DNA of 64,000 nucleotides, from assembly GCA_022826965.1 (NCBI GenBank), contig JAJDTU010000002.1:124001-188000 (forward strand), written 5' to 3'. This document shows positions 50,061-59,130 of this stretch, in pieces. The notes beneath the pieces were generated by a model. That model saw only the letters and a list, made by a program, of their open reading frames with translations. It was not told the origin of the DNA and did not search any database. Numbering within the stretch: the first letter of the stretch is position 1; every line of letters starts with the position of its first letter. Origin of the DNA: Dehalococcoidia bacterium (lineage in GTDB: Bacteria; Chloroflexota; Dehalococcoidia; Bin125). The position numbers and the translations under genes were made by a program.

Positions 50061-51791
50061 CTAGCCCCGGCCGTGGCGGAGGAGCTTTCCGGGGGTGGCT
50101 CCGGTTTCCTTGCCGTCCTGCATCGTGACCTCGCCGTTGACGAGGATCCACTTGTAGCCGTGCGGCTTCTGGACTCGGCGCCATTCGCCGCCGGGGAAGT
50201 CGTAGACGATCTCGCCCTGGAACTCGGGATCGAGCTTCAGTTCGCCGAGGTCGTAGACGACCACGTCTGCCGGGGCGCCCTCGACCAGCGATCCTCGATT
50301 GCTGAATCCGCCTGCTCGAGCCGGCAGATACGACAACCGGTAGTGCGCTTCCTCAAGCGTGATCTTGCCCGTGTCGCGGACCATCCACATGAGGAAGTCG
50401 GTGGGGTACGAGCCCGCCGTCAGGAACTTGGTGTGCGCGCCGCCGTCCGAAACGCCCGGAATCGTGTACGGCGATTCCATGATCTCGGCCATGTGGTCTT
50501 CGTTCGCATTGGTGACCTCAGTCAGGAACTCCGCCTTGAGGTCGGTAGCGAGGGCCAGATCGAGCATGGCGTCGATCGGGTGCTTGCCCATCTTCTCGCC
50601 GACCTGGGCGAGCGTCAGTCCGACGTACTCCTCGAGCTCTGGCTTCGCCTCAAGGTGCTGGATCATGACCCTTTCGATCGAGCCGCCGATGGCCTGAGTC
50701 TGCCCCAGCTTCTCGATCGCGTCGTCCATCTCCGACTTGAGACGCTCGCGGACCTCGGGGTCGGCGAACTTCTGCATCTTCTCTTCGATCGTGCCCGTGG
50801 TGGCGTAGTTCCACGCGGGCGACGAGTCGTAGAGGTTCCAGTCTTCGAGCGTGTAGGCGAAGGCCGAGCGGATCGTGAAGGCTTGACCGAAGATGCGCTC
50901 GCCGCGGTCGTTGGCCTCGTGCAGCCACTTGAGCGACTTCGTGTGCGAGTCGGGGCGCTGGCTGCTGGGCGCGATCACGTTGTGCAGGATCGGCCGTCCG
51001 GAAACCTCGGCCAGCTTTGCCTCGAAGGCGAGGTCGGACTTGATGTCGCCGGTCGCCTGGGTGATCTGGATGAAGCCCTCGTCGCGGTCGCGCAGGACTT
51101 CGGCCAGCGCCAGACACTCGTTGTCCGACATGATGTCGGTCACCATCGGCGTGCCGTCGTAGTCGGCCTGGACCGAGTTCTCACCCAGCCGCTGCGTCGA
51201 CCAGCCGCAGGCGCCGGCGTCCATCGCCTCATGCAGCAGACGCTGCATCTCGGCGATCTCGTCGTCGGTCGCGCGCCGGCTCTTGGCCGCCTCGAGGCCC
51301 ATCACCCAGATCATCAGCGGGGCGATCGGCATGTAGGAGAGGCAGTTCACGCCCTTCGGGATACGGTCGAGCGTGTCGAGCCACTCGGGGAAAGAGATCC
51401 AGTCCCAGATCATTCCTTCCTTCATCGAGTCGAACGGGATCGCCTCGGTGCGGGACATGGTCAGCATCGAGCGATCGCGCTCTTCCGGTCGCACCGGTGC
51501 GAAGCCGAAGCCGCAGTTGCCCAGCACGACCGAGGTCACGCCGTGCCAGCCGGAGATCGTGCAGTACGGGTCCCACTGGATCTGCGCGTCGTAGTGCGTG
51601 TGCAGGTCGACGAAACCCGGCGCCACGATCATGCCGTCGGCTTCGAGGAGTTGATCGGCGTCGGCGGGGTCCATCTTGCCGCCAATCTGGGCTACCACCC
51701 CATCCTTGATCCCGACATCGGCGACAAATCGCGGGACACGAGTCCCGTCCACGACCGTGCCGCCGCGAATCAGTACGTCAAACTTCGCCAT
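50061..51791 (-). CDS. N-acyl-D-amino-acid deacylase-type amidohydrolase (copy 1)
   Basis: The 576-residue enzyme has metal His64 and His66 in VDLHTHYDAQ, Cys93 in GNCGFGFAPV, and a SDGGAHTKFL motif, as in D-aminoacylase/dihydroorotase-like enzymes of the amidohydrolase superfamily. It probably hydrolyses N-acylated or cyclic amides. AAGGAG lies 6 bp before ATG 51791. It is a tandem paralogue of the gene at 51840, 48 bp upstream. Substrate unknown. Confidence 0.93.
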   Translation of the reverse strand: MAKFDVLIRGGTVVDGTRVPRFVADVGIKDGVVAQIGGKMDPADADQLLEADGMIVAPGFVDLHTHYDAQIQWDPYCTISGWHGVTSVVLGNCGFGFAPVRPEERDRSMLTMSRTEAIPFDSMKEGMIWDWISFPEWLDTLDRIPKGVNCLSYMPIAPLMIWVMGLEAAKSRRATDDEIAEMQRLLHEAMDAGACGWSTQRLGENSVQADYDGTPMVTDIMSDNECLALAEVLRDRDEGFIQITQATGDIKSDLAFEAKLAEVSGRPILHNVIAPSSQRPDSHTKSLKWLHEANDRGERIFGQAFTIRSAFAYTLEDWNLYDSSPAWNYATTGTIEEKMQKFADPEVRERLKSEMDDAIEKLGQTQAIGGSIERVMIQHLEAKPELEEYVGLTLAQVGEKMGKHPIDAMLDLALATDLKAEFLTEVTNANEDHMAEIMESPYTIPGVSDGGAHTKFLTAGSYPTDFLMWMVRDTGKITLEEAHYRLSYLPARAGGFSNRGSLVEGAPADVVVYDLGELKLDPEFQGEIVYDFPGGEWRRVQKPHGYKWILVNGEVTMQDGKETGATPGKLLRHGRG

Positions 51792-51839
51792 CTCAGACTC
51801 CTTGTGCTGCTGGTTCCCGTTTCAGGTGATTATGAGCGA

Positions 51840-53570
51840 TTAGCCGCGACCGTGTCGCAGCAGTTTGCCCGGCGTGCTGCCGGTCGATTCTCCGTCCTCG
51901 AACGTGACCTCGCCGTTGACCAGGATCCAGCGGTAGCCGTCCGGTCGTTGGACGCGACGCCATTCGCCTCCGGGGAAGTCGTAGACAACTTCGCCCGTCC
52001 ACTCCGGCGTGATGTTGAGCGCGTCGAGGTCATAGACGACCACGTCGGCCGGCGCGCCTTCGACCAGCGTGCCGCGGTCGCGGAAGCCCGCGGCTCGGGC
52101 GGGCAGATTGCTCAGCCGGTAGTGCGCCTCTTCCAACGTAAGTTGGCCGGTGTCACGGACCAGCCACATCAGGAAGTCGGTCGGATACGAGCCGGCGGTC
52201 AGGAACTTGGTGTGCGCGCCGCCGTCGGAGACGCCGGGGATGCAGTACGGCGAAGTGATCATCTCCGCCGTCCACTCGTCGTTCTGCTCGCGCATCGGCG
52301 TGAGGAACTCGGCCTGCAGGTCGGTCTCGAGGGCGAGGTCGAGCATCGCGTGGACCGGGTGGTAGCCGCGGATCTCGGCGACCTGTCCGACGGTCATGCC
52401 GACGAACTCTTCCAGCTCGTCCTGGTGAGCAAGATCCTGGATCAGCAGTTCCTCGATCGGACCGCCCAGCGCTTGAGTCTGGCCGAGCTTCTTCACCGCC
52501 TCGTCGATTTCGGCGATGATGCGCTCGCGTACATCGGGATCGGCCATCTTGGCCTTGCGCTCCTCGCGAGTGCCGGTCGTGGCGTAGTTCCAGGCCGGCG
52601 ACGAGTCGTACAGGTTCCAGTCCTCGAGGGTGAACGTGAAGGCGGCGCGAATTGTTGCAGCCTGGCCGAAGATGCGCTCGCCGCGGGCGTTGCATTCCTC
52701 CAGCCACTTCATCCGCTTGCGGTGCAGGTCCGGGTTCTTCGGGTTGACCGCGATCAGGTTGTGCAGGATCGGTCGCTTCGCCGCAGCCGCGAGCTCGGAT
52801 TGAAACTCGAGGTCCTTATCCAGGTCGCCGGTGAACTGCGTGATCTGGATGAAGCCTTCGTCGCGTTCGGCCAGCACTTCCGCCAATGCCAGACACTCGC
52901 TGTCCGACATGATGTCGGTGACCATCGGCGTGCCGTCATAGTCGGCCTGGACCGAGTTCTCGCCCAGCCGCTGCGTCGACCAGCCGCAGGCGCCAGCATC
53001 CATCGCCTCGTTGAGCAGGCGCTTCATCTCGCCGATCTCGTCGTCGTTGGCGCGCCGTGACTTGGCCGCCTCAAGCCCCATCACCCACGTCATCAACGGC
53101 GCCAACGGCATGTACGAGAGACAGTTGACACCCTTCGGGATGCGGTCGAGCGTGTCGAGGAACTCGGGGAAGGTGACCCAGTCCCAGATCATCCCCTCTT
53201 TCATCGAGTCGAAGGGAATCGCCTCGGTGCGCGACATGGTCAACATCGCGCGGTCGCGCTCCTCGACACGGACGGGAGCGAAGCCGAAGCCGCAGTTGCC
53301 CAGCACCACCGACGTGACGCCATGCCAGCCCGAGATCGTGCAGTAGGGGTCCCACTGGATCTGAGCGTCGTAGTGCGTGTGCAGGTCGACGAAGCCAGGC
53401 GCAACGATGAGTCCGTCCGCGTCCAGCAGCTGGTCGGCGTCGATAGGGTCTATCTTGCCGCCAATCTGGGCGACGCGGCCGTCCTTGATGCCGACATCGG
53501 CGACAAACCGGGGAACGCTGGTCCCGTCGACGACGGTGCCGCCGCGGATGAGAACGTCGAATTTTGCCAT
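51840..53570 (-). CDS. N-acyl-D-amino-acid deacylase-type amidohydrolase (copy 2)
   Basis: This 576-residue paralogue has the same length and start text (MAKFDVLIRGGTVVDGTSVP). The metal-site motifs LHTHYD, GNCGFGFAPV and SDGGAHTKF are unchanged. Differences concentrate in residues around 250-400, which probably shape the substrate pocket. ATG 53570 has GGAG 6 bp upstream. Both genes are adjacent on the minus strand, a clear tandem duplication. Confidence 0.93.
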   Translation of the reverse strand: MAKFDVLIRGGTVVDGTSVPRFVADVGIKDGRVAQIGGKIDPIDADQLLDADGLIVAPGFVDLHTHYDAQIQWDPYCTISGWHGVTSVVLGNCGFGFAPVRVEERDRAMLTMSRTEAIPFDSMKEGMIWDWVTFPEFLDTLDRIPKGVNCLSYMPLAPLMTWVMGLEAAKSRRANDDEIGEMKRLLNEAMDAGACGWSTQRLGENSVQADYDGTPMVTDIMSDSECLALAEVLAERDEGFIQITQFTGDLDKDLEFQSELAAAAKRPILHNLIAVNPKNPDLHRKRMKWLEECNARGERIFGQAATIRAAFTFTLEDWNLYDSSPAWNYATTGTREERKAKMADPDVRERIIAEIDEAVKKLGQTQALGGPIEELLIQDLAHQDELEEFVGMTVGQVAEIRGYHPVHAMLDLALETDLQAEFLTPMREQNDEWTAEMITSPYCIPGVSDGGAHTKFLTAGSYPTDFLMWLVRDTGQLTLEEAHYRLSNLPARAAGFRDRGTLVEGAPADVVVYDLDALNITPEWTGEVVYDFPGGEWRRVQRPDGYRWILVNGEVTFEDGESTGSTPGKLLRHGRG

Positions 53571-53654
53571 GGGAGTCTCCAAGCGATCCTGGGCGCGGGG
53601 CTACGCGCTACCTTCGGTTGCTCGGAGGATAAGGAAATCAGCTCGCACCTGTCG

Positions 53655-54704
53655 TCAAGTCGTTGGGTCGTCCTCCACTGTGTCATCGCATAGCGCGTCA
53701 GACAGTTCCCTCATCCTTGCGACCACATCAGCCAAGACGAAGCCAAAATCAGCACCCGGTGAGGCGTTCACAGGTGTCCAGCAGTACTTGCCGCTTTGGT
53801 CTTCGACAGTTTCGGGCAGCCTTTGGCGACCTTCCCAATCTTCCGTCCGCGTCATCAGCCACAGTGGAGTTCGTTGATAGCGACTCTCGCGGTACTCGAT
53901 GCTCAGGGCCACCCATGGCGCACTCGTGCCCTTGAGACTGAAGTAGCGACGACAGTACGAGCTCGTGACGCCCCATTGGAGACGATCTCTGCGAATCCAA
54001 CCTTCACGCTTTCCAGTGTCGACGGCTTCCGCCGCAAGCAAACGTAGGCGCGCATCTCGTTCAGCGAAGTCTTCGGCGTCCAGATCAGGTGTCAGCGGCG
54101 CGAAGCCTTGATCATTGAGTGTTTCTGTGAGCCCTCTGAGCTGTCGAATGTCCGACAACACTGCGTCGTTGTCCGCACGGGACGCCATTTCGTCGAGCAG
54201 CGACCGCCAACTCACGAGTGCGACGCGCTTACCAAGCGACGTCAACTGCAGACACGGAAGCCCGTTGTGCCTGGGAACGGTCTCGTACTCCAGAGACGCC
54301 ACGTCTAGTTGTTTCTTCACGTCACGCCAGAGAGACTCTTCCCGCCGGTGAGGGCAGAGGAAAAGCAACACGCCGGGTTCCTTGCCCTCTAGGAGTGTGA
54401 CGTACTCGCTTACCTGTCCGTCGCTCAAGCTGGCCCAGAACTTCGCTTCGATAAGCAGCCGTCTGTTCTTTTCGCTGTCATAGCCAACGAGATCCAATCT
54501 CGCTGTCGGACTCAGCGATTCCTCAGCAGTCAAGCGGACAATCGGCTCCACGGCGAACCCATCCGTACTGAGCAGACCATCAAGCGCTGTCCGGCAACTG
54601 GGGGACTTGTTCAAGATGAATGTCAGGGAACGGGTAGCAGCAACTTCCACTTGGCTCGTAAGCCACGGAATCATATGGGCCAGCAGAGTCTCGTTCTCAG
54701 TCAT
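53655..54704 (-). CDS. PD-(D/E)XK-type nuclease-like protein
   Basis: The 349-residue protein has a putative PD-(D/E)XK core at LDLVGYD (Asp71) and LLIEAKFW (Glu86, Lys88), the arrangement seen in RecB-like and restriction-type nucleases. The rest is unrecognised, with a C-terminal helical part. It starts 3 bp after the upstream small gene. GC content is lower than in the flanking amidohydrolases. Such pairs turn up as uncharacterised putative defence units. Confidence 0.7.
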   Translation of the reverse strand: MTENETLLAHMIPWLTSQVEVAATRSLTFILNKSPSCRTALDGLLSTDGFAVEPIVRLTAEESLSPTARLDLVGYDSEKNRRLLIEAKFWASLSDGQVSEYVTLLEGKEPGVLLFLCPHRREESLWRDVKKQLDVASLEYETVPRHNGLPCLQLTSLGKRVALVSWRSLLDEMASRADNDAVLSDIRQLRGLTETLNDQGFAPLTPDLDAEDFAERDARLRLLAAEAVDTGKREGWIRRDRLQWGVTSSYCRRYFSLKGTSAPWVALSIEYRESRYQRTPLWLMTRTEDWEGRQRLPETVEDQSGKYCWTPVNASPGADFGFVLADVVARMRELSDALCDDTVEDDPTT

Positions 54705-54707
54705 CGA

Positions 54708-55106
54708 TCAGCTCCCACCTTCGTTGCCAGCGCGTCGGAGCGCCGGCTCCGACGGATAATCCCGCGCCCGACCCGTATCCCCCTCCTGGATGACGAAGTC
54801 GCGGCGATCTCGGTAGAGCGGGGCCCGATTGATTGCGTAGTTGTCCTGGTCGAAGTAGGGGTCGATCTTCTCGTAGTGGGTCATCAGCCAGTACTTGTAG
54901 CTGCCGATGAACAGGTAGGTGTTCTCCATCTTGAAGAAGCGGCCCGGGACTCCCTCTCCCGCTCGGAAGCGGTCGCAGATTGCGGCGAGCAGCTCTCGCT
55001 GGTGCTGGCTGGAGCTCATCACGTATTCGTGCGGCCAGGTCTCGCGAAACATGACTGCCTCACGCCAGGGCGCCTGTTCGATCAGTTGGATCAGCCTGGT
55101 CTTCAC
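54708..55106 (-). CDS. Conserved hypothetical protein, partner of the PD-(D/E)XK gene
   Basis: I choose GTG 55106, which has GGAGGAGGGG about 6 bp upstream, giving 132 residues; a longer frame to 55382 lacks such a site. EAVMFRETWPHEYVM, FLGSYKYWLM-like text (FIGSYKYWLMTHYEKID) and NRAPLYRDRRDFVIQEGDTG look like a conserved family whose function is not known. The next gene starts 3 bp after the stop. It is only inferred that the two proteins act together. Confidence 0.7.
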   Translation of the reverse strand: MKTRLIQLIEQAPWREAVMFRETWPHEYVMSSSQHQRELLAAICDRFRAGEGVPGRFFKMENTYLFIGSYKYWLMTHYEKIDPYFDQDNYAINRAPLYRDRRDFVIQEGDTGRARDYPSEPALRRAGNEGGS

Positions 55107-55254
55107 GTCGGTCCCCTCCTCCGCCGGTCGATCTTGGCATAGCCACAGCGGTTTGTCACCAGGAGCTCGCGGGGCGTTCTCTATCGAGAACGGCCCGCTC
55201 GACGGACCAGACGCCAAGGGCATGACTAGAGAACGATGCCGTTGATAGAGTGGA

Positions 55255-55285
55255 TTGTGAATCGGAGAAGTGGAAGGCCTATACT
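55255..55285 (+). promoter_or_regulatory. Putative leuA promoter
   Basis: TTGTGA (55255-55260), a 19-bp spacer and TATACT (55280-55285). The -10 is good; the spacing is long. The predicted transcript start falls close to an ATG at 55292. Confidence 0.4.
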
Positions 55286-55321
55286 GCCGCCATGACGCAG
55301 TGTGTGCTTGGGGGAGTTGAA

Positions 55322-55341
55322 CCGCGGGCTGTTGCCCGCGG
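55322..55341 (+). promoter_or_regulatory. leuA leader hairpin 1
   Basis: CCGCGGGC, loop TGTT, GCCCGCGG: a perfect 8-bp stem. It is preceded by GAGTTGAACCGCG, which matches most of the T-box consensus but lacks the UGG bulge needed to pair with the tRNA end. Confidence 0.5.
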
Positions 55342-55362
55342 GGTGCTCGGGGCCTGATGAGG

Positions 55363-55380
55363 GGCCGCCGATCGGTGGCC
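55363..55380 (+). promoter_or_regulatory. leuA leader hairpin 2
   Basis: GGCCGCC, loop GATC, GGTGGCC form a 7-bp stem with one G-T pair, 49 bp before the leuA ATG. Confidence 0.45.
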
Positions 55381-55429
55381 ATGTCTCTGTCTTCTTCCGA
55401 TCCTTGTTCCGACCACAGGAGTTCCCGCT

Positions 55430-56983
55430 ATGGCTGATCGAGTCCGAATCTTTGATACCACCCTGCGCGACGGCGAACAGGCCGCCGGCGTCTCCTTCTC
55501 TGCGGAGGAGAAGCTGCAGATCGCTAAGCTGCTCGAGCGCATGGGCGTCGACTGCATCGAGGCCGGCTTTGCCGCTGCCTCGCCGGCCGATTTCGACGCC
55601 GTCAACCGCATCGCCCGTGAAGTGCGCGGCACGCAGATCGCGTCGCTCTGCCGCGCCGTGCCCAACGATGTCGACCAGGGCTGGGAGGCGATCCGTGATG
55701 CGGAGAATCCGCGCATCCACGTCTTTCTGTCCTCGTCCGACATCCACATCGCGCACCAACTGCGCAAGGACCGAGAGTCGGTGCTGCAGCAGGCGCGCGA
55801 GATGGTCGCAAGGGCCAAACAGTACACCAGCGACGTCGAGTTTTCGCCGATGGACGCAACGCGGTCGGACGTTGACTTCGTGCGCCGCATGCTGCGCGAG
55901 GTGATCGAGGCCGGCGCGACCACGATCAACATTCCCGACACCGTCGGCTACGCCATCCCCGACGAGTTCGCACGCTTCATTCAAGGCATCCTTGAGGACG
56001 TGCCCGGCGCCGACAACGTGGTCGTCTCGGTGCACTGCCACAACGACCTGGGCCTCTCAACGGCCAACTCTCTCGCCGCCGTCGGCGCCGGGGCGCGACA
56101 GGTCGAATGCACGATCAACGGACTCGGCGAGCGCGCCGGCAACACCTCGCTCGAAGAAACCGTGATGGCGATCCGCACGCGCGCCGACCACCTCGGCGTC
56201 GAGATCGGCGTGGACCCGCAATACCTGGTCCCGGCGTCGCGCATGGTCCAGGAGTTTGCCGGCATGCACGTGCAGCCGAACAAGGCGATCGTCGGGCTCA
56301 ACGCGTTCCGTCACCAGTCCGGGATCCACCAGGATGGCGTGGTCAAGATGCGCGAGACCTACGAGATCATGGACCCCAAGGAAGTCGGCTGGGTCGAGGG
56401 CTCGCAGTTCGTGCTCTCCAAGCTGTCCGGCCGCGCGGGATTCCGCTCGCGCCTCGAAGACCTCGGTTACGAACTGGACGCCGACGAGTTGAAGGCCGCC
56501 TTCGACCGCTTCCAGCAGCTCGCCGACCGTAAGACGGTCGTTGACGACCGCGACCTCGAAGCGATCGTGATGGACCGACTCGGTCAACCAACCGAGGGCT
56601 GGCAGCTCGTCTCAATCGACATCTCCGCCGGCACGACCTCGACACCGTCGGCGACTGTTTCGCTGCGCTCGCCTGAGGGCGAGGAGCGCTCCGGGACCAA
56701 GACCGGCACGGGGCCCGTCGATGCGATTTACCAGACCATCCGCGAGCTGACCGGGGTGGCCGACGAGCTCGAGGAGTACAGCGTTTCCAGCATCACCGAG
56801 GGCCTTGACGCCCAGGGCGACGTCACGATTCGCATCCTGATCGACGGCGCCACGCACACGGGTCGCGCTGCGGACCAGGACATCCTCGTCGCATCTGCTC
56901 GGGCCTACCTGAACGCGATCAACCGCCACGTCGGCGGAGCGACCGGGGCGATGGCCGCAGCGACGCAGGAACGGACGCCTTAG
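55430..56983 (+). CDS. leuA: 2-isopropylmalate synthase
   Basis: This 517-residue enzyme condenses acetyl-CoA with 2-oxoisovalerate, the first step of leucine synthesis. It has IFDTTLRDGEQAAGVSFS, NIPDTVGYAIPDEF, VSVHCHNDLGLSTANS and the C-terminal regulatory domain (about 390-510). The conserved KHSGR near residue 340 reads KLSGR. AGGAG lies 8 bp before ATG 55430. leuC is 0.7 kb downstream with a toxin-antitoxin-like pair between them; leuB and leuD are not visible. Citramalate synthase is a less likely alternative. Confidence 0.93.
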   Translation: MADRVRIFDTTLRDGEQAAGVSFSAEEKLQIAKLLERMGVDCIEAGFAAASPADFDAVNRIAREVRGTQIASLCRAVPNDVDQGWEAIRDAENPRIHVFLSSSDIHIAHQLRKDRESVLQQAREMVARAKQYTSDVEFSPMDATRSDVDFVRRMLREVIEAGATTINIPDTVGYAIPDEFARFIQGILEDVPGADNVVVSVHCHNDLGLSTANSLAAVGAGARQVECTINGLGERAGNTSLEETVMAIRTRADHLGVEIGVDPQYLVPASRMVQEFAGMHVQPNKAIVGLNAFRHQSGIHQDGVVKMRETYEIMDPKEVGWVEGSQFVLSKLSGRAGFRSRLEDLGYELDADELKAAFDRFQQLADRKTVVDDRDLEAIVMDRLGQPTEGWQLVSIDISAGTTSTPSATVSLRSPEGEERSGTKTGTGPVDAIYQTIRELTGVADELEEYSVSSITEGLDAQGDVTIRILIDGATHTGRAADQDILVASARAYLNAINRHVGGATGAMAAATQERTP

Positions 56984-57009
56984 CTCCATCGGCAGCGCCG
57001 CGACGCGGT

Positions 57010-57294
57010 TCAGCGAATGAATCCGTCGCGGCGCAGCATGGCTTCGTAGTCGGCTTGAGAGAGTCGGCAGTCGATCAGGTCGTCAAACTGGCGGCGGGTG
57101 AGGTGAAGCTGACGGGCCATGTGGGCGAGAAGTCGGTCATCAAGGTCGCGGACCGAGCCGTGAGACATGATCGTCACGACGTTCGTCCGATCGCCGTCCA
57201 GTTTGTAGTAGCGAAAGCGGCGATGCCGAGACTCCGTCAGTAAGAACCCTCTCCGCAACAGCCCTCGAAGGACAGCCCGGGTGCTACGAGGCAT
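57010..57294 (-). CDS. HicA-like small basic protein
   Basis: The 94-residue basic protein has RRGFLLTESRHRRFRYYKLDGDR and IMSHGSVRDLDDRLLAHM, which resemble the double-stranded RNA-binding-like fold of HicA toxins (Ser-His-His/Arg-like core, here SRHRRFRYY). The start ATG 57294 overlaps the end of the partner gene by 11 bp. A long C-terminal helix (HLTRRQFDDLIDCRLSQADY) is not typical of HicA, so the assignment is tentative. Confidence 0.45.
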   Translation of the reverse strand: MPRSTRAVLRGLLRRGFLLTESRHRRFRYYKLDGDRTNVVTIMSHGSVRDLDDRLLAHMARQLHLTRRQFDDLIDCRLSQADYEAMLRRDGFIR

Positions 57295-57613
57295 CCGGTA
57301 CCAGCTTGAAGCGCGCCCGCAATTCCGCGCCGAACTCTACTGCGACGCCATCCATACCCACGGGGTCGCCCTCCGCATATTCCCGCCACATCCAGCTCAG
57401 CGAGTCGTCGATCAAGTCCCAGCACTCTTCGCGCGTCGCCGCGCCGTGCATAATGTTGTACTCCCCCTCAAAGAGGTAGAGGCCAACGCCGTCTTCCACC
57501 GCGTATTCGAAGGTGAAGATGAGCGGCTTGTCCGTTCGGTAGCGCTGCCCATTGGAGACGAACTCAGTGAAGACCATCGGGCTGACATCGATGTCTGAGG
57601 CGGGCGTTGCCAT
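57284..57613 (-). CDS. HicB-like hypothetical protein, upstream partner
   Basis: ATG 57613 has GGAGG 5 bp upstream, giving 109 residues. It has a beta-rich core (YRTDKPLIFTFEYAVEDG, GEYNIMHGAATREECWDLID) similar in style to HicB-type antitoxin domains, but no DNA-binding domain. It overlaps the HicA-like gene by 11 bp. I am not sure of the family; an immunity protein or a small enzyme is possible. Confidence 0.45.
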   Translation of the reverse strand: MATPASDIDVSPMVFTEFVSNGQRYRTDKPLIFTFEYAVEDGVGLYLFEGEYNIMHGAATREECWDLIDDSLSWMWREYAEGDPVGMDGVAVEFGAELRARFKLVPDAS

Positions 57614-57720
57614 GCCGTCCTCCGCTTCTGGAATCTCAGGATATCCCCGCGCGCGGGCCTCAGCGGTTACTGCGCGTAAGATGACTCGTGAGACCGACAT
57701 TCCAGAGCAGGGAGACGACG

Positions 57721-59121
57721 ATGGCCGGACGTACTGTTGCCCAGAAAATCTGGGAAGAGCACCTGATTCGCAGCGCGGAGGGCCAGCCTGATCTGCTGTA
57801 CATCGACCTGCACCTCGTGCATGAGGTGACCTCGCCGCAGGCGTTCGAGGGCCTCCGGCTGAGTGGACGGACAGTGCGCCGCCCCGATTTGACCCTCGCC
57901 ACGCAGGACCACAACGTCCCGACTGACACGCGGATTGAGCCGTATGCCGACCCGCTCTCGCAGCAGCAAGTCGAGTCGCTGCGCGCCAACTGCGAAGAGT
58001 TCGGCGTGCCGCTCTACGACACGCTCGACCCGCGCCAGGGCATCGTTCACATCATCGGCCCGGAGCAGGGTCTGACCCAGCCCGGTCTGACCATCGTCTG
58101 CGGCGACAGCCACACGTCGACCCACGGCGCGCTCGGTGCGCTGGCCTTCGGAATTGGTACGTCCGAGGTCGAGCACGTACTCGCCACGCAGACGCTGCCG
58201 CAGGCGCCGCTCAAGCAGATGTCGGTTGAAGTCACAGGCGAACTGCCGGACGGCTGCTCAGCCAAAGATGTGATCCTGACGATCCTCAACACGATTGGCA
58301 CGGGCGGCGGCGTGGGTCACGTGATCGAGTACCGCGGCGATGTGATCCGTAACCTCTCGATGGACGGCCGGATGACGGTCTGCAACATGACCATCGAGGG
58401 CGGCGCCCGCGCGGGTCTGGTCGCCCCGGACGAGACGACGATTAGCTACGTCCAGGGTCGACCGCACGCGCCGCAGGGCGAAGACTGGGACGCGGCGGTT
58501 GAGCGCTGGAGCGAACTCGTCACCGACGACGACGCAGTGTTCGACAAGGAAGTCGTGATCGACGGCGCAGAGATCGCGCCGTTCGTCACCTGGGGCACCA
58601 ATCCTGCTCAGAGCGCTCCGGTCACGGGATCGATCCCCGACCCGGCCAGCCTGGCGACGGCATCGGCGCAGGAGTCGGCGGAGCGGGCGCTCGCGTACCA
58701 GGGCTTGACCGCCGGTACAGCGATCTCCGACATCGCGATCGACCGCGTGTTCATCGGTTCGTGCACCAACGGCCGGATCGAAGACCTGCGCGCGGCGGCC
58801 GCTGCGATCTCCGGCGGCCACGTCGCTGATGGAGTCAATGCGATGGTGGTTCCGGGATCGGGACTGGTGAAAGTTCAGGCGGAGGAAGAAGGTCTGGCCG
58901 ACATCTTCCGCGACGCCGGCTTCGAATGGCGCGACGCCGGCTGCTCGATGTGCCTGGGCATGAATCCCGACATCCTTAGCCCACAAGAGCGCTGCGCCTC
59001 GACCAGCAACCGAAACTTCGAAGGTCGGCAAGGACCCGGCGGTCGGACGCACCTGGTCAGCCCGGCCATGGCCGCGGCGGCGGCGGTCGCGGGTCACTTC
59101 GTCGATGTGCGGAGCCTGTAG
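57721..59121 (+). CDS. leuC: 3-isopropylmalate dehydratase large subunit
   Basis: The 466-residue iron-sulphur enzyme has [33 protein letters not shown] and [11 protein letters not shown] with the three Cys ligands of the [4Fe-4S] cluster. It isomerises 2-isopropylmalate in leucine synthesis with LeuD. ATG 57721 has GGGAG 6 bp upstream. No leuD follows; the next gene is convergent. Confidence 0.95.
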   Translation: MAGRTVAQKIWEEHLIRSAEGQPDLLYIDLHLVHEVTSPQAFEGLRLSGRTVRRPDLTLATQDHNVPTDTRIEPYADPLSQQQVESLRANCEEFGVPLYDTLDPRQGIVHIIGPEQGLTQPGLTIVCGDSHTSTHGALGALAFGIGTSEVEHVLATQTLPQAPLKQMSVEVTGELPDGCSAKDVILTILNTIGTGGGVGHVIEYRGDVIRNLSMDGRMTVCNMTIEGGARAGLVAPDETTISYVQGRPHAPQGEDWDAAVERWSELVTDDDAVFDKEVVIDGAEIAPFVTWGTNPAQSAPVTGSIPDPASLATASAQESAERALAYQGLTAGTAISDIAIDRVFIGSCTNGRIEDLRAAAAAISGGHVADGVNAMVVPGSGLVKVQAEEEGLADIFRDAGFEWRDAGCSMCLGMNPDILSPQERCASTSNRNFEGRQGPGGRTHLVSPAMAAAAAVAGHFVDVRSL

Positions 59122-59130
59122 CGACGTTTC

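Larger units (their letters stand above)
55107..55429. other. 323-bp leuA upstream region
   Basis: The gap between the hypothetical gene start and leuA holds a putative promoter (55255-55285) and two GC-rich hairpins (55322-55341 and 55363-55380). There is no leader peptide rich in Leu: a 21-codon frame at 55292 contains only two. Confidence 0.5.

Noticed and set aside
49014-53060. A 1348-codon open frame on the plus strand across the RelA-like and amidohydrolase genes
   Set aside because: It lies opposite several clearly conserved genes, and its translation has no known motif; open only because of high GC.
55290-55345. Formal T-box riboswitch call upstream of leuA
   Set aside because: The motif lacks the UGG bulge and I see no specifier hairpin with a Leu codon; kept only as a finding.
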